A stretch of 47,945 nt of DNA, taken from positions 1 through 47,945 of the forward strand of contig JAAUOU010000019.1 in assembly GCA_012034765.1 (NCBI GenBank), written 5' to 3'. The notes under the pieces are model-generated. The model had not been told where the DNA came from, made no database searches, and saw only the letters and a list, made by a program, of their open reading frames with translations. The stretch is from Pleurocapsaceae cyanobacterium CSU_1_1. Lineage in GTDB: Bacteria > Cyanobacteriota > Cyanobacteriia > Cyanobacteriales > Xenococcaceae. Made by a program: the position numbers and the translations under genes. Shown here in pieces: positions 24,395-33,087 of this stretch (the first letter of the stretch is position 1; every line of letters begins with the position of its first letter).

Positions 24395-24787
24395 ATGAGT
24401 GAATCTGCAATTTTGTGTGTTGATGATGAGGTTGTTATTCTCGACAGTCTTAAAGAACAGCTAAAACGTAAATTTGGCGATCGCTTTATTTATGAAGTAG
24501 CCGAAAGTGCCGATGAAGCCTGGGAAGTGATTGAAGAGCTACAGCAAGACGAAATTCAAGTTATCGCGATCGTCTCAGATTGGCTGATGCCAGGTATTAA
24601 AGGAGATGAATTTTTAATTCAAATTCATCAGCGTTTTCCTCAATTGATTACGGTTATGTTAACTGGGCAAGCAGATGAAGAAGCGATTGAGCGAGCTAAA
24701 AAACAAGCAAATCTCCATGCTTGTCTACACAAACCTTGGACAGAACAAGAATTAACTCAAATTATTACATCGGCTCTAGAGCAATAA
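24395..24787 (+). CDS. Single-domain response regulator
   Basis: A 130-residue receiver domain: ILCVDDEVVIL (acidic pocket), phospho-acceptor D62 in SDWLMPG, Thr/Gln in MLTGQA and Lys in LHKPWTE. It has no output domain, so it would act through a partner protein or relay. The ATG at 24395 is chosen because the upstream GTG at 24377 lies inside the heptamer repeat. It is likely the partner of the preceding histidine kinase, and its receiver is close in pattern to that of the divergent GGDEF-EAL protein. Confidence 0.9.
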   Translation: MSESAILCVDDEVVILDSLKEQLKRKFGDRFIYEVAESADEAWEVIEELQQDEIQVIAIVSDWLMPGIKGDEFLIQIHQRFPQLITVMLTGQADEEAIERAKKQANLHACLHKPWTEQELTQIITSALEQ

Positions 24788-24794
24788 ATTTAGA

Positions 24795-25067
24795 TTAATC
24801 AACTTCAGGAAGACTAGCAACTTCCTGTTGACCTTGTAAAGCTTTAGCTCGATCTATTAAAATTGCCGTCTGGGTTAAGGGATCTGAGGTTAAAGTATCC
24901 TCCTTTCTAAATAAAGCGATCAAACCCTTTTCATAATTGGAGGCGATCGCTAAAAATGCTCCTGCCAAAAGGTAAATTGGCAGTGGTAAAATAAACTGCT
25001 TAAGCCAGATACTAAACTCTGCTATCACAAACAAAATTGCCACACCAAATAACCAGGCTTTAAACAT
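24795..25067 (-). CDS. Small two-helix membrane protein
   Basis: A 90-residue protein with two hydrophobic segments (residues about 3-22, AWLFGVAILFVIAEFSIWL, and about 27-44, LPLPIYLLAGAFLAIAS), then a charged cytoplasmic tail with SDPLTQTAILIDRAKALQGQ. I do not recognise a named family; it looks like a conserved cyanobacterial protein. It starts 98 nt from the divergent ABC permease gene and converges on the response regulator. Confidence 0.65.
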   Translation of the reverse strand: MFKAWLFGVAILFVIAEFSIWLKQFILPLPIYLLAGAFLAIASNYEKGLIALFRKEDTLTSDPLTQTAILIDRAKALQGQQEVASLPEVD

Positions 25068-25164
25068 TACTTTTCTTCTGTAGGAATATAATTATCAAAT
25101 TTTTGACGATTAACCGCTAATTGTCAATTATATTGAGGATGTCAATACAACTGGTGGCTGATTT

Positions 25165-26286
25165 ATGAACTGGTGGCAAAAACTCAAGAATAATACTTTG
25201 GCGCAGATTGGTGCATCGATTCTAATTACTTTTTATCTTGCGGTTATTTTTGCAGATTTCATTGCTCCCTATTCTCCTTATGCTTCTCAAGATGATGGAT
25301 CTTTGTTACCACCAACGACAATTTATTGGCGCGACGACGCGGGTAAGTTAACTGCGCCATTTGTTTATCCCACAACTCAGGGAACGACGAATCTTGATAC
25401 AGGCGATCGCCTGTTAATTGTTAATCGCGCTCAAGCTACCCCGATTAACCTTTTGGTTAAAGGTACGCCCTATAATTTATTTCAAATATCTTTACCTCTA
25501 CCTCCTAGCTTTGAGTCGGTCACTATTTTTCCTGGCATCCCCTTAGCTAGACATCTATTTGGGACAGCGGGAAAAGCCCAAATTAACATCCTTGGTACAG
25601 ACGAACAAGGCAGAGATTTATTTAGTCGCCTGTTGTTTGGGGGCAGAATTAGCCTATTTATCGGGCTTGCAGGCATAGCCGTTTCTTATCCTCTAGGGAT
25701 GTTAGCAGGGGGAATCTCTGGCTACTTTGGCGGGACAGTAGATGCTATTATTATGCGCCTGGTGGAAGTTTTGATGACCATCCCAGGAATTTATTTACTC
25801 ATTGCCTTGGCTTCAGTAATTCCTGATGGTTTAAGCAGCGCCCAAACTTTCCTGATTATTGTGCTGATCATCTCCTTGATTAGTTGGGCAGGATTAGCAC
25901 GAGTAATCAGGGGGCAAGTTTTATCGATCAAAGAACAAGAATTTGTCCAAGCTGCCAATGCCATGGGGGCAAATTCGCTTTATATTATCGTGCGCCATAT
26001 CTTGCCTCAAACAGCTACCTATATCATTATTTCTGCTACTTTGGCTGTCCCAGGCTTTATCATTGCCGAATCAGTTTTGAGCTTAATTGGTTTAGGTATT
26101 CAGGCTAAAGATCCCAGTTGGGGTAATTTATTATCCTCTGCCACTAATGCCTCAATCCTGGTATTACAACCTTGGTTAATTATTCCCCCAGCATTGTTAA
26201 TCATTTTGACCGTCTTAGCCTTTAATCTTTTAGGAGATGGTTTAAGAGATGCTTTAGATCCCCGCAGCCAGTATCAGAATAAGTAA
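25165..26286 (+). CDS. Peptide/nickel-type ABC transporter permease (OppC/DppC family)
   Basis: A 373-residue inner-membrane permease. The N-terminal segment (TLAQIGASILITFYLAVIFA) and the FADFIAPYSPY motif are typical of the OppC N-terminal domain. Then come LGTDEQGRDLFSRLLFGGRI and six transmembrane helices, with the EAA loop around FVQAANAMGANSLYIIVRHI. A long periplasmic stretch between residues about 35 and 140 is larger than in standard OppC. No partner permease, ATPase or binding-protein gene lies next to it, as is usual for cyanobacteria whose ABC genes are dispersed. Substrate is probably oligopeptide, not certain. Confidence 0.88.
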   Translation: MNWWQKLKNNTLAQIGASILITFYLAVIFADFIAPYSPYASQDDGSLLPPTTIYWRDDAGKLTAPFVYPTTQGTTNLDTGDRLLIVNRAQATPINLLVKGTPYNLFQISLPLPPSFESVTIFPGIPLARHLFGTAGKAQINILGTDEQGRDLFSRLLFGGRISLFIGLAGIAVSYPLGMLAGGISGYFGGTVDAIIMRLVEVLMTIPGIYLLIALASVIPDGLSSAQTFLIIVLIISLISWAGLARVIRGQVLSIKEQEFVQAANAMGANSLYIIVRHILPQTATYIIISATLAVPGFIIAESVLSLIGLGIQAKDPSWGNLLSSATNASILVLQPWLIIPPALLIILTVLAFNLLGDGLRDALDPRSQYQNK

Positions 26287-26334
26287 CTAGTGTTACTCAC
26301 GCTTGTTAGTTTTGTTGCCAATAAAGTTGCCAAT

Positions 26335-26367
26335 AAAAAAGATTCACCGTCAATCATGAATCTTTTT
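26335..26367. terminator. Bidirectional terminator
   Basis: AAAAAGATTCA and TGAATCTTTTT arms with a 10-nt loop between the convergent permease and rpe genes. It can act on both strands. Confidence 0.7.
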
Positions 26368-26399
26368 GCGCTTTTATATACCTAATATACCGATTAACC

Positions 26400-27098
26400 T
26401 TACTGTGCGGTAGCTAATTCAGGTTGAGGACGTTTGCTATTGCGAATACCTTCAATTGCTTCAGCGTAATCTGGGGCTTTGAATACCGCAGAACCAGCGA
26501 CAATCGCATTAGCGCCTGCTTCCAATACCTGCCAAGTATTATTGGGCTTTAGTCCACCATCAACTTCGATCCAGGGGTCTAGCCCTCTTTCGTCACACAT
26601 CTTACGGAGGCTAGCTACTTTGCCCACCATTTCTTCAATAAAGCTTTGACCACCAAAACCAGGGTTAACGCTCATAATTAAAATGAGATCACACAAAGGT
26701 AATACATGTTCAATGAAAGATAATGGTGTCCCTGGATTTAAAACTACACCAGCCTGCTTCCCTAACTCGCGAATTTGACCTAAAGTGCGGTGTAAATGGG
26801 GAGAGGCATTATGCTCTGCGTGAACAGAGATAATATCTGCACCTGCCTTAGCAAAATCTTCTACGTACTTTTCTGGTTCGACGATCATCAAGTGAACATC
26901 AAGGGGCTTAGTTGTGTGAGGACGGACTGCTTTAACAATCATTGGACCAATCGTGATGTTAGGCACAAATCGACCGTCCATAACATCAATATGAATCCAA
27001 TCTGCGCCTGCTTTATCGATGGCTTCAATTTCTTCACCAAGACGACTAAAGTCGGCGGATAAAATCGAGGGAGAAATGACAGTTTTCTTATTAGTCAT
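26400..27098 (-). CDS. rpe: Ribulose-phosphate 3-epimerase
   Basis: A 232-residue TIM-barrel enzyme that interconverts ribulose-5-phosphate and xylulose-5-phosphate in the Calvin cycle and pentose phosphate pathway. Signatures: [32 protein letters not shown] (metal-binding His and Asp), [22 protein letters not shown] and the [11 protein letters not shown] phosphate-binding loop. Length is normal. Single gene with a 3' terminator shared with the permease gene. Confidence 0.96.
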   Translation of the reverse strand: MTNKKTVISPSILSADFSRLGEEIEAIDKAGADWIHIDVMDGRFVPNITIGPMIVKAVRPHTTKPLDVHLMIVEPEKYVEDFAKAGADIISVHAEHNASPHLHRTLGQIRELGKQAGVVLNPGTPLSFIEHVLPLCDLILIMSVNPGFGGQSFIEEMVGKVASLRKMCDERGLDPWIEVDGGLKPNNTWQVLEAGANAIVAGSAVFKAPDYAEAIEGIRNSKRPQPELATAQ

Positions 27099-27251
27099 AA
27101 ATTTTATTTCTCTAATTTTATTTTTTTAGTTTTGTATCGATCGTAACAAAAATTTATCTAGTTAATTAATAAGATATCATGTTTTTTCCGTGTAAAGAGG
27201 GTAAGAAAAACTAATCTATTTTATTTGACATTAATTATCAAGCAGATTTGA

Positions 27252-27494
27252 GATACCCTCAACAATTTAGGAGTTGAACTTAATTACTATAATCGCAACA
27301 ACGTTTCAGAAGCAGATATATCAAAGGTGCATCAAGAACTGAAACTAACACCTAACGAGCAGATATTTTTGACAATAGCAAAATTTACTCTTAACAAACG
27401 TCACAGAGACATGGTAGGTGTATTAGCTCGCCTAGAAAAACCAAAAATTCACTTAGTTTTTGAACCCTTACTCAACAAAACTCAACAGCGATGA
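27252..27494 (+). pseudogene. Glycosyltransferase (GT4-type) fragment
   Basis: An open frame without a start, preceded by an in-frame TGA, reads NNVSEADISKVHQELKLTPN, EQIFLTIAKFTLNKRHRDMV and [15 protein letters not shown]. This matches the first strands of the GT-B C-terminal domain of family 4 glycosyltransferases (the LTIARFxxxKRHRD type motif). Both the N-terminal domain and the rest of the C-terminal domain are missing. It ends where the crtE upstream region starts. A relic. Confidence 0.55.
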
Positions 27495-27574
27495 TCGCAG
27501 CCTCAAGAAATTTGGTTAAAATACCCAAGCAAGAGATAATAAACCATGAATTAATAACTATATTTGACTGCTAT

Positions 27575-28504
27575 ATGGTACAAGCCGACAAGAAACTAAC
27601 TGAGCCAGAAACGCCTACCATATTTGACTTGAACAACTATTTAAAACAGCAGCAGATTATAGTTGAACAAGCGTTAGATCAATCAATTGCGATCGCCAGA
27701 CCCGAAAAAATCTACGCAGCGATGCGCTATTCTTTACTGGCGGGAGGTAAAAGGCTACGTCCTATTTTGTGCTTGGCAACCTGCGACCTGATGGGGGGAA
27801 CTCAAGCAATGGCGATGCCTACAGCCTGTGCTTTAGAAATGATTCATACCATGTCTTTGATTCATGATGATTTACCCGCGATGGACAATGACGATTTCCG
27901 TCGAGGCAAACCGACTAACCATAAAGTGTATGGGGACGATATTGCGATTTTGGCGGGGGATGGTTTATTAGCCTATGCGTTTGAATATGTGGCGACTCAA
28001 ACCAAAAATGTCGCTCCCGAAAATATTATTCGAGTAGTGGCTGCCTTGGGTCATACTGTGGGAGCAGCAGGTTTAGTTGGGGGACAGGTATTAGATTTAG
28101 AATCAGAAGGAAAATTGGATATTACGGCAGAAACCCTCAGCTTTATCCATACTCATAAAACTGGGGCATTATTAGAAGCTTCTGTGGTGTGTGGGGCAAT
28201 CTTAGCAAATGCCGAATCAGAAGACATTGCACGGCTATCTCGCTATGCGCAAAATATCGGTCTAGCTTTTCAGATAATTGATGATATTTTAGATATTACC
28301 GCGACTGACGAGCAGTTAGGCAAGACAGCAGGTAAAGATTTACAGGCGCAAAAAGCTACTTATCCTAGTTTGTGGGGATTAGAAAAATCTCGACTCAAAG
28401 CACAGGAGTTAGTTGATAGTGCGATCGCCCAGCTATCTAGCTATGGTATTCAAGCCGAGCCGTTAAGAGCGATCGCTAACTACATCGTAACTCGCGATCG
28501 CTAA
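27575..28504 (+). CDS. crtE: Geranylgeranyl diphosphate synthase
   Basis: A 309-residue trans-prenyltransferase. First aspartate-rich motif [17 protein letters not shown] and second motif IIDDILDIT are intact, and [15 protein letters not shown] is the substrate-binding block. It makes GGPP for carotenoids, chlorophyll phytol and quinones. The frame is open upstream to an ATG at 27491, but the conserved protein begins at [12 protein letters not shown] (27575), so that start is chosen. The DUF212 gene follows 43 nt later, a neighbourhood commonly conserved in cyanobacteria. Confidence 0.95.
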   Translation: MVQADKKLTEPETPTIFDLNNYLKQQQIIVEQALDQSIAIARPEKIYAAMRYSLLAGGKRLRPILCLATCDLMGGTQAMAMPTACALEMIHTMSLIHDDLPAMDNDDFRRGKPTNHKVYGDDIAILAGDGLLAYAFEYVATQTKNVAPENIIRVVAALGHTVGAAGLVGGQVLDLESEGKLDITAETLSFIHTHKTGALLEASVVCGAILANAESEDIARLSRYAQNIGLAFQIIDDILDITATDEQLGKTAGKDLQAQKATYPSLWGLEKSRLKAQELVDSAIAQLSSYGIQAEPLRAIANYIVTRDR

Positions 28505-28547
28505 TTACATCTAATTACACAATATTTTAGGGCAAGGGAAACCAACC

Positions 28548-29015
28548 ATGCAGGAAGTTGCTGATATCTTACACAACCAGATATTGATAGTTGCACTCAT
28601 TGCCTGCATTACGGCACAGGGATTAAAGTTAGTAATTGACTTAATTAGAAGCCGTAAGCTCAATGTGACTTACTTACTTGCTCCAGGAGGAATGCCCAGC
28701 GCTCACTCCGCCTTAGTCGGTGCTTTGGCAACTAGTGTTGGTCTGACTATGGGATGGTCTAGTGCAGAATTTGCGATCGCCTGTCTATTTGCCATCATTG
28801 TGATGTACGACGCAGCAGGAGTTCGTCAGGCAGCAGGAAAGCAAGCAAAAATACTCAATCAGCTAATTGATGAGCTATTCCAAGAGAAACACAATTTTAA
28901 TGAAGAAAGGTTAAAAGAGTTACTAGGACATACTCCCTTTCAAGTATTAGTTGGATTGAGCTTGGGCATTAGTATTGCGATGGTTTTTTCTAAATACGTC
29001 TGGCAAGTTACTTGA
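28548..29015 (+). CDS. Divergent PAP2 family (DUF212) membrane protein
   Basis: A 155-residue integral membrane protein. LAPGGMPSAHSALVGALAT carries the GGMPSAHSA signature of the divergent PAP2 family, and IVMYDAAGVRQAAGKQAKIL and LLGHTPFQVLVGL complete it. PAP2 enzymes remove phosphates from lipid diphosphates, so isoprenoid diphosphate handling next to crtE is a reasonable guess but not shown. Four to five hydrophobic segments. Confidence 0.88.
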   Translation: MQEVADILHNQILIVALIACITAQGLKLVIDLIRSRKLNVTYLLAPGGMPSAHSALVGALATSVGLTMGWSSAEFAIACLFAIIVMYDAAGVRQAAGKQAKILNQLIDELFQEKHNFNEERLKELLGHTPFQVLVGLSLGISIAMVFSKYVWQVT

Positions 29016-29094
29016 TTTTAAGCATCTGGGAGTCTTTACGATTTAGGTAAAGTTGGTTCATGATATATCAACGACAAATGCATGCCAATTATTC

Positions 29095-29907
29095 ATGAAC
29101 AGTATCAGCAGTCAATTTTCTTCAGTAATTAATCAGTGTCCTGCTCAGAATGTAATTGTGGCACACTATCACTTGTTTAAAAATGCGGGAACTTCAGTGG
29201 ATGTTATTTTAAAGCAAAATTTTGGCTCCGCCTGGAGTAAAATTGAGTTCCCCAAAATTAGTCAGCAATCAAATTCTCATTTGGTTCAAAACTGGCTAGA
29301 GCAGCAAAATATCTCGGCTTTCTCTTCCCATACGGCACTTTTTCCCCTACCTAGCCTAGATAATACATTAGTATTGCCAATTGTTTTTCTGCGTCATCCG
29401 CTCATTCGTCTTTGGTCAGTATATAATTTCGAACGTAAGCATCGCCAGGTTCTGAATGCGAGCATCAAACTAGCCCAAGAAAAGGATTTTGCAGGCTATC
29501 TTAACTATCAGCTAGACCAACCGCCAAATAGATCCTGTCGTAATTTTCAAACCTACAGATTTTCCTGGTTAAATTCTCAACCCAACAAAACTGAATTAGA
29601 ACGAGCCTTCGATGGTTTAAATTTGTTACCTATAGTTGGTATTGTTGCCGAGTTTGATTTATCAATGGAGCTTTATCGTCAGGCGATCGCTAAATATTAT
29701 CCCTTGTTTGAGTTCCAATCTGTTCATAAAAATATAACTTCTGAACGCAACCTTTCTCAAGACGAAAAATTAGACCTGATCCGTACTAATTTAGACCACG
29801 ATACTTATCAGAGATTGCTAGATGCTAATCAAGATGATTTACAGCTTTATGCAGCAGCCAAAAACAAGTTAAGCTTGCTGTCTAGTAAACTAAATAATCC
29901 AGGCTAA
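29095..29907 (+). CDS. Sulfotransferase family protein
   Basis: A 270-residue PAPS-dependent sulfotransferase-like protein. HYHLFKNAGTSVDVILKQNF is the 5'-phosphosulfate-binding loop (the FKNAGTS motif of the sulfotransferase-2/heparan 2-O-type group) and FLRHPLIRLWSVYNFERK is the 3'-phosphate-binding Arg/Ser block. I use the ATG at 29095 (MNSISSQFSSV); the frame extends to a TTG at 29053. Probably modifies a polysaccharide or lipid; the acceptor is unknown. It stands alone downstream of the crtE pair. Confidence 0.8.
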   Translation: MNSISSQFSSVINQCPAQNVIVAHYHLFKNAGTSVDVILKQNFGSAWSKIEFPKISQQSNSHLVQNWLEQQNISAFSSHTALFPLPSLDNTLVLPIVFLRHPLIRLWSVYNFERKHRQVLNASIKLAQEKDFAGYLNYQLDQPPNRSCRNFQTYRFSWLNSQPNKTELERAFDGLNLLPIVGIVAEFDLSMELYRQAIAKYYPLFEFQSVHKNITSERNLSQDEKLDLIRTNLDHDTYQRLLDANQDDLQLYAAAKNKLSLLSSKLNNPG

Positions 29908-29934
29908 CAAAACTCACATTGTTATTTTTAAAGC

Positions 29935-30417
29935 TTAGTTTGATACTTCTGCCATTTCAATAGTTTTATTGTCGATATCTTTAACCAAAAAATTTAACGG
30001 TCGATCTCGACGAATTTTATACTTTAAGCGTCGAGACTGCACCCGCAACAACAAAGCTTCTAAACAGTCGCGGTCAAAACAAACATGGCGTTGACGCTCT
30101 TTATACCCACCACTAGCACCTGCAATAATATGGAGTTGGGTATTTTTTCTCAATTGATACCAAAGCCCGTCTGCACCACTGAAACTCGTATTACCAGGAG
30201 CTGCCGACATATAAAGGGGGTCGAGGCCTCCTGCTCCCATCGTCTGTTCATAATTATAATAATAGTGCAAGGGTACATCCGCTGCGGGCAAATCTAACAA
30301 TCCCTCATAAAACCGCTGGGCATTCTGCAAGTCTGATACCATAACCGTATATACTTTTGGTGCGCTGCTGAGAAACATCCACATTGCCCCTGCATAAGCC
30401 ACCAAGAGCATCACCAT
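29935..30417 (-). CDS. Glyoxalase-like VOC-fold protein
   Basis: A 160-residue protein. VYTVMVSDLQNAQRFYEGLL is the typical first strand and helix of a VOC (glyoxalase/dioxygenase) module, and the end (LNFLVKDIDNKTIEMAEVSN) is the closing strand with a Glu in metal-ligand position. HVCFDRDCLEALLLRVQSRR lies in between. A hydrophobic N-terminus (MVMLLVAYAGAMWMFLSSAP) may be a membrane anchor or part of the fold. Substrate unknown. Seen in cyanobacteria as a conserved hypothetical protein (from memory). Confidence 0.7.
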   Translation of the reverse strand: MVMLLVAYAGAMWMFLSSAPKVYTVMVSDLQNAQRFYEGLLDLPAADVPLHYYYNYEQTMGAGGLDPLYMSAAPGNTSFSGADGLWYQLRKNTQLHIIAGASGGYKERQRHVCFDRDCLEALLLRVQSRRLKYKIRRDRPLNFLVKDIDNKTIEMAEVSN

Positions 30418-30601
30418 TATCCCTGAGTGGAAAAGAGACTATCTAAAGCGATCGCGGGCAGAAATGCACCTAAATATTTTGTCGTCAACATCTCAAAGTA
30501 AGTAGTCTGAGTTATCATGTTGGAATTTTCAGTTTATAGCAATTTAGTTATATATAACTTAGTTTTATAACATCAAATAATTAGCAATTGTCTATTTTTG
30601 C

Positions 30602-31306
30602 TCATTGAGTTAAACCATGCTGTAGAGCAAAACGCACTAGTTCAGTACGGCTATTAGTACCTGTCTTGCCAAACAAACGACTGACATATTTTTCGACGTT
30701 TCTGACGCTAGTGCTTAACTCACGAGCAATTTCTTTATTCATTAAACCCTGTGCTACTAGATCCAAAACGCTTTGCTCGCGTGGGGTTAAGTCTATTTTA
30801 ATTGGAGGAGGAGTTACGTTAATTCCACCTCCACTCCCTAACTTATCGTCTAACTTGGCTTTGATTTCGACTAGTTCTTTGGTGATTTTTTCTAATTCAG
30901 CACTACTATCGCCATTACCGCTACTGATGGGGGTTTTAGACAGCAGATTTTTGACAATCGCTTCTAATTCTTCTGGATCGAACGGTTTGGATAGATAAGC
31001 ATCACACCCAGACTCATATCCTTGAATGCGATCGCTGGTCATGCCTCTAGCAGTCAGAAAAACTACAGGAATAGAACGATAGCGTGGATCTTCTCTTAGT
31101 TTGGCGAGGAATTGATAGCCATTAACCTCTGGCATCATAATATCGGAAATAATCAAATCTGGAGTCTGAGATTCAATATTTTGCCACGCTTCATCAGCAG
31201 TGCTAGCTGAGGTCACATTCCAGCCTTCAGTATCCTCAAGATAAGCCTGGACTGATTCTCTGATTCCTGGCTCATCGTCTACTAATAATAATTGTTTTTC
31301 TGACAT
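30602..31306 (-). CDS. rre1: NarL-type response regulator Rre1 (Ycf29)
   Basis: A 234-residue regulator. The receiver domain has LLLVDDEPGIRESVQAYLED, phospho-acceptor D55 in IISDIMMPEVNGYQF and Lys in LSKPFDPEEL. A linker leads to a LuxR-type HTH: LTPREQSVLDLVAQGLMNKE, IARELSTSVRNVEKYVSRLF and GTNSRTELVRFALQHGL. The linker and HTH match the conserved cyanobacterial/plastid Ycf29 group, which includes Rre1, a stress-response partner of Hik34 and Hik2 in model cyanobacteria. That assignment is from memory of the family. No kinase gene is adjacent. Confidence 0.82.
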   Translation of the reverse strand: MSEKQLLLVDDEPGIRESVQAYLEDTEGWNVTSASTADEAWQNIESQTPDLIISDIMMPEVNGYQFLAKLREDPRYRSIPVVFLTARGMTSDRIQGYESGCDAYLSKPFDPEELEAIVKNLLSKTPISSGNGDSSAELEKITKELVEIKAKLDDKLGSGGGINVTPPPIKIDLTPREQSVLDLVAQGLMNKEIARELSTSVRNVEKYVSRLFGKTGTNSRTELVRFALQHGLTQ

Positions 31307-31728
31307 CGGGTTGATTGATTATGCTGTTTAAAAATAATTGACTTCTAATGCTAGGGTAATCACGCTCAGGATCGCATCACTATAAAATTTGTACGGTTTC
31401 GCTGTAAATATCTGTGAATATAGCGATCGCAATTTGTTAGTCCAGAGCCGATAATCTATAAATAGCCAGTAGCCAGATCGACTATTAACTATCTCCATAA
31501 TAAGACTTCTGAGCAAAAGTAGAAATTCAACACAAAAATTCCCCATCATAATTGATAGGGAATGAATAATGAGCAATGAAAGCTATAGCCTGGGCAAGAA
31601 CACAGCTCTATTTTTAGATTTAAATGCTCGTCATGCTCACCGAATCAGTAATACCATAAAGGTATATCCGAAGGTGTATCCTTTAGGAATCCTTTAGGAC
31701 AACGTCAGTAATCAGCAATTATTTTGCT
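31307..31728. other. Intergenic stretch with repeats
   Basis: About 420 nt without a convincing gene; one 82-codon frame lacks family features and codon bias. It contains two degenerate heptamers near 31564, and the ATACC-type repeat at 31651-31700. No clear promoter is visible. Confidence 0.5.
31651..31700. repeat. Dispersed repeat, ATACC-AAGGTGTATCCTTTAGG type
   Basis: ATACCATAAAGGTATATCCG followed by AAGGTGTATCCTTTAGG; a near copy of 3087-3133, 28 kb away, with an extra AATCCTTTAGG. It lies just after the pstS stop and may act as its 3' end. Confidence 0.55.
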
Positions 31729-32826
31729 TTATTTGCTTTGAATTGTATTTAATTTAGCCTGAACTTTTTCGACAACAGGCGCGGGTAAAGGAATATAGCC
31801 TAGTTCTTCAGCAAAAGCCTGTCCATCAGTCAGCGACCAATTAACTACATCTTTCAAAGCTTTAAGTTTATTGGGGTCGTCATAATTTTGATATGCTAGC
31901 AACCAAGTATAGGTCACAATAGGATAAGAATTTTGTCCTTCGGGATCGGCAATAAATGCTCTCAAATTTTCAGGTAAAGTTGCTGCACTCAAAGCCTCAG
32001 CCGCCGTTTCCCCAGAAGGAGCAACATATTGACCTGCTTTATTCTCTAAAGTTGCTGTGGCAATATCCTGCTGTTTGGCATAGCCGTACTCAATATAGCC
32101 TAGAGAACCTTCGGTTTGCAGAATCTGTGCCGTCACGCCTTCATTACCTTTAGCGCCCATCCCCGCTGGCCATTCTACAGTTTTACCTTCCCCAACTTTC
32201 TCTGACCATTCGGGATTAATTGCGCTTAAATGTTTAGTAAATACTCCAGTAGTACCACTGCCATCAGAACGATAAACTACAGTGATATCAGTATCAGGTA
32301 GTTGAGCATCAGGGTTGATTTTAGCGATCGCTGGATCGTTCCATTTTTTAATTTTACCCAGTAAAATATCCACATATACTTGACGGGAAAGTTTAAGCTC
32401 CGTCACATCTGGCAAGTTATAAGCTAAGACAATACTTCCAGCGGTCATGGGTAAAAGCGCCACTCCTCTTGTGACTGCAGCAATTTCTTCATCATCCATA
32501 GCCGTATCGCTAGCGCCAAAATCCACCGTTCCTTGAGTAAACTGCTCCACTCCCGCACCACTACCGACGGATTGATAAGAAACTTGAACATTAGGATTTT
32601 GTTTATTATATTCAGAAAACCATCTTTGATACAGAGGTGCTGGAAAACTTGCACCTGCACCAGTTAAAGATACCGACTGACCACCACCAGCATCATCAGT
32701 CTGCGCTGGAGTTTGGCTAGGAGCCTGGGTTTGAGTCCCAGTGCCACCACAGGCTGTAAGACTTAATGCTAGAGCAAGAAAAGGAGCAAAAAAAGCTTTG
32801 CGGTTAAAAGAAACTGTAGAAATCAT
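31729..32826 (-). CDS. pstS: Phosphate ABC transporter substrate-binding lipoprotein PstS
   Basis: A 365-residue periplasmic phosphate-binding protein. Signal sequence FFAPFLALALSLTACGG has a lipobox (LTAC). LTGAGASFPAPLYQRWF, the VGSGAGVEQF loop, the VDFGASDTAM block and VVYRSDGSGTTGVFTKHLS are the phosphate-contact loops of PstS. I chose the ATG at 32826 (MISTVSFNRKAFF) because the 27 residues upstream lack a signal. A three-repeat Pho box lies 142 nt upstream. No pstC, pstA or pstB follows in the window. Confidence 0.93.
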   Translation of the reverse strand: MISTVSFNRKAFFAPFLALALSLTACGGTGTQTQAPSQTPAQTDDAGGGQSVSLTGAGASFPAPLYQRWFSEYNKQNPNVQVSYQSVGSGAGVEQFTQGTVDFGASDTAMDDEEIAAVTRGVALLPMTAGSIVLAYNLPDVTELKLSRQVYVDILLGKIKKWNDPAIAKINPDAQLPDTDITVVYRSDGSGTTGVFTKHLSAINPEWSEKVGEGKTVEWPAGMGAKGNEGVTAQILQTEGSLGYIEYGYAKQQDIATATLENKAGQYVAPSGETAAEALSAATLPENLRAFIADPEGQNSYPIVTYTWLLAYQNYDDPNKLKALKDVVNWSLTDGQAFAEELGYIPLPAPVVEKVQAKLNTIQSK

Positions 32827-32967
32827 ATATAGAAATCTGCTGGTAATTGCTTGATTAGGTGAATTAATATTTATTGAACAACCAACTATTAAAGAAAAAT
32901 TTAGCAAACAAGGCTTTTTGTTTTAATAGCTACATTAATCTAGCTTGTTTTGTTTACTTATGAATCA

Positions 32968-33000
32968 AGAGAAGGTTAACAATAAGTTAACGATAAGTTA
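32968..33000 (-). promoter_or_regulatory. Pho box (SphR binding site) upstream of pstS
   Basis: Reading the reverse strand, three direct 11-nt repeats follow each other: TAACTTATCGT, TAACTTATTGT and TAACCTTCTCT. Tandem TTAAC-type repeats with an 11-nt period are the known SphR/PhoB site in cyanobacteria. It lies 142 nt before the pstS ATG, so phosphate starvation should induce pstS. Confidence 0.75.
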
Positions 33001-33017
33001 TTTGCATGAGCCGATAT

Positions 33018-33046
33018 GAAAAAAGACAAGGTTGATTAACCTTGCC
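33018..33046 (-). terminator. Intrinsic terminator after porin gene
   Basis: On the reverse strand GGCAAGGTT-AATC-AACCTTGTC is followed by TTTTTTC. It ends the porin transcript just before the pstS Pho box. Confidence 0.75.
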
Positions 33047-33087
33047 TCAAATGAAAGTAAATTAAATCTAAATTCTAGAATTTAAAT

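Noticed and set aside
27491-27574. ATG start 28 codons upstream for crtE
   Set aside because: The extra residues are not conserved-looking and overlap the glycosyltransferase relic.
31328-31576. Reverse-strand 82-codon open frame after rre1
   Set aside because: No family features, no ribosome site, and it overlaps repeats; probably chance.
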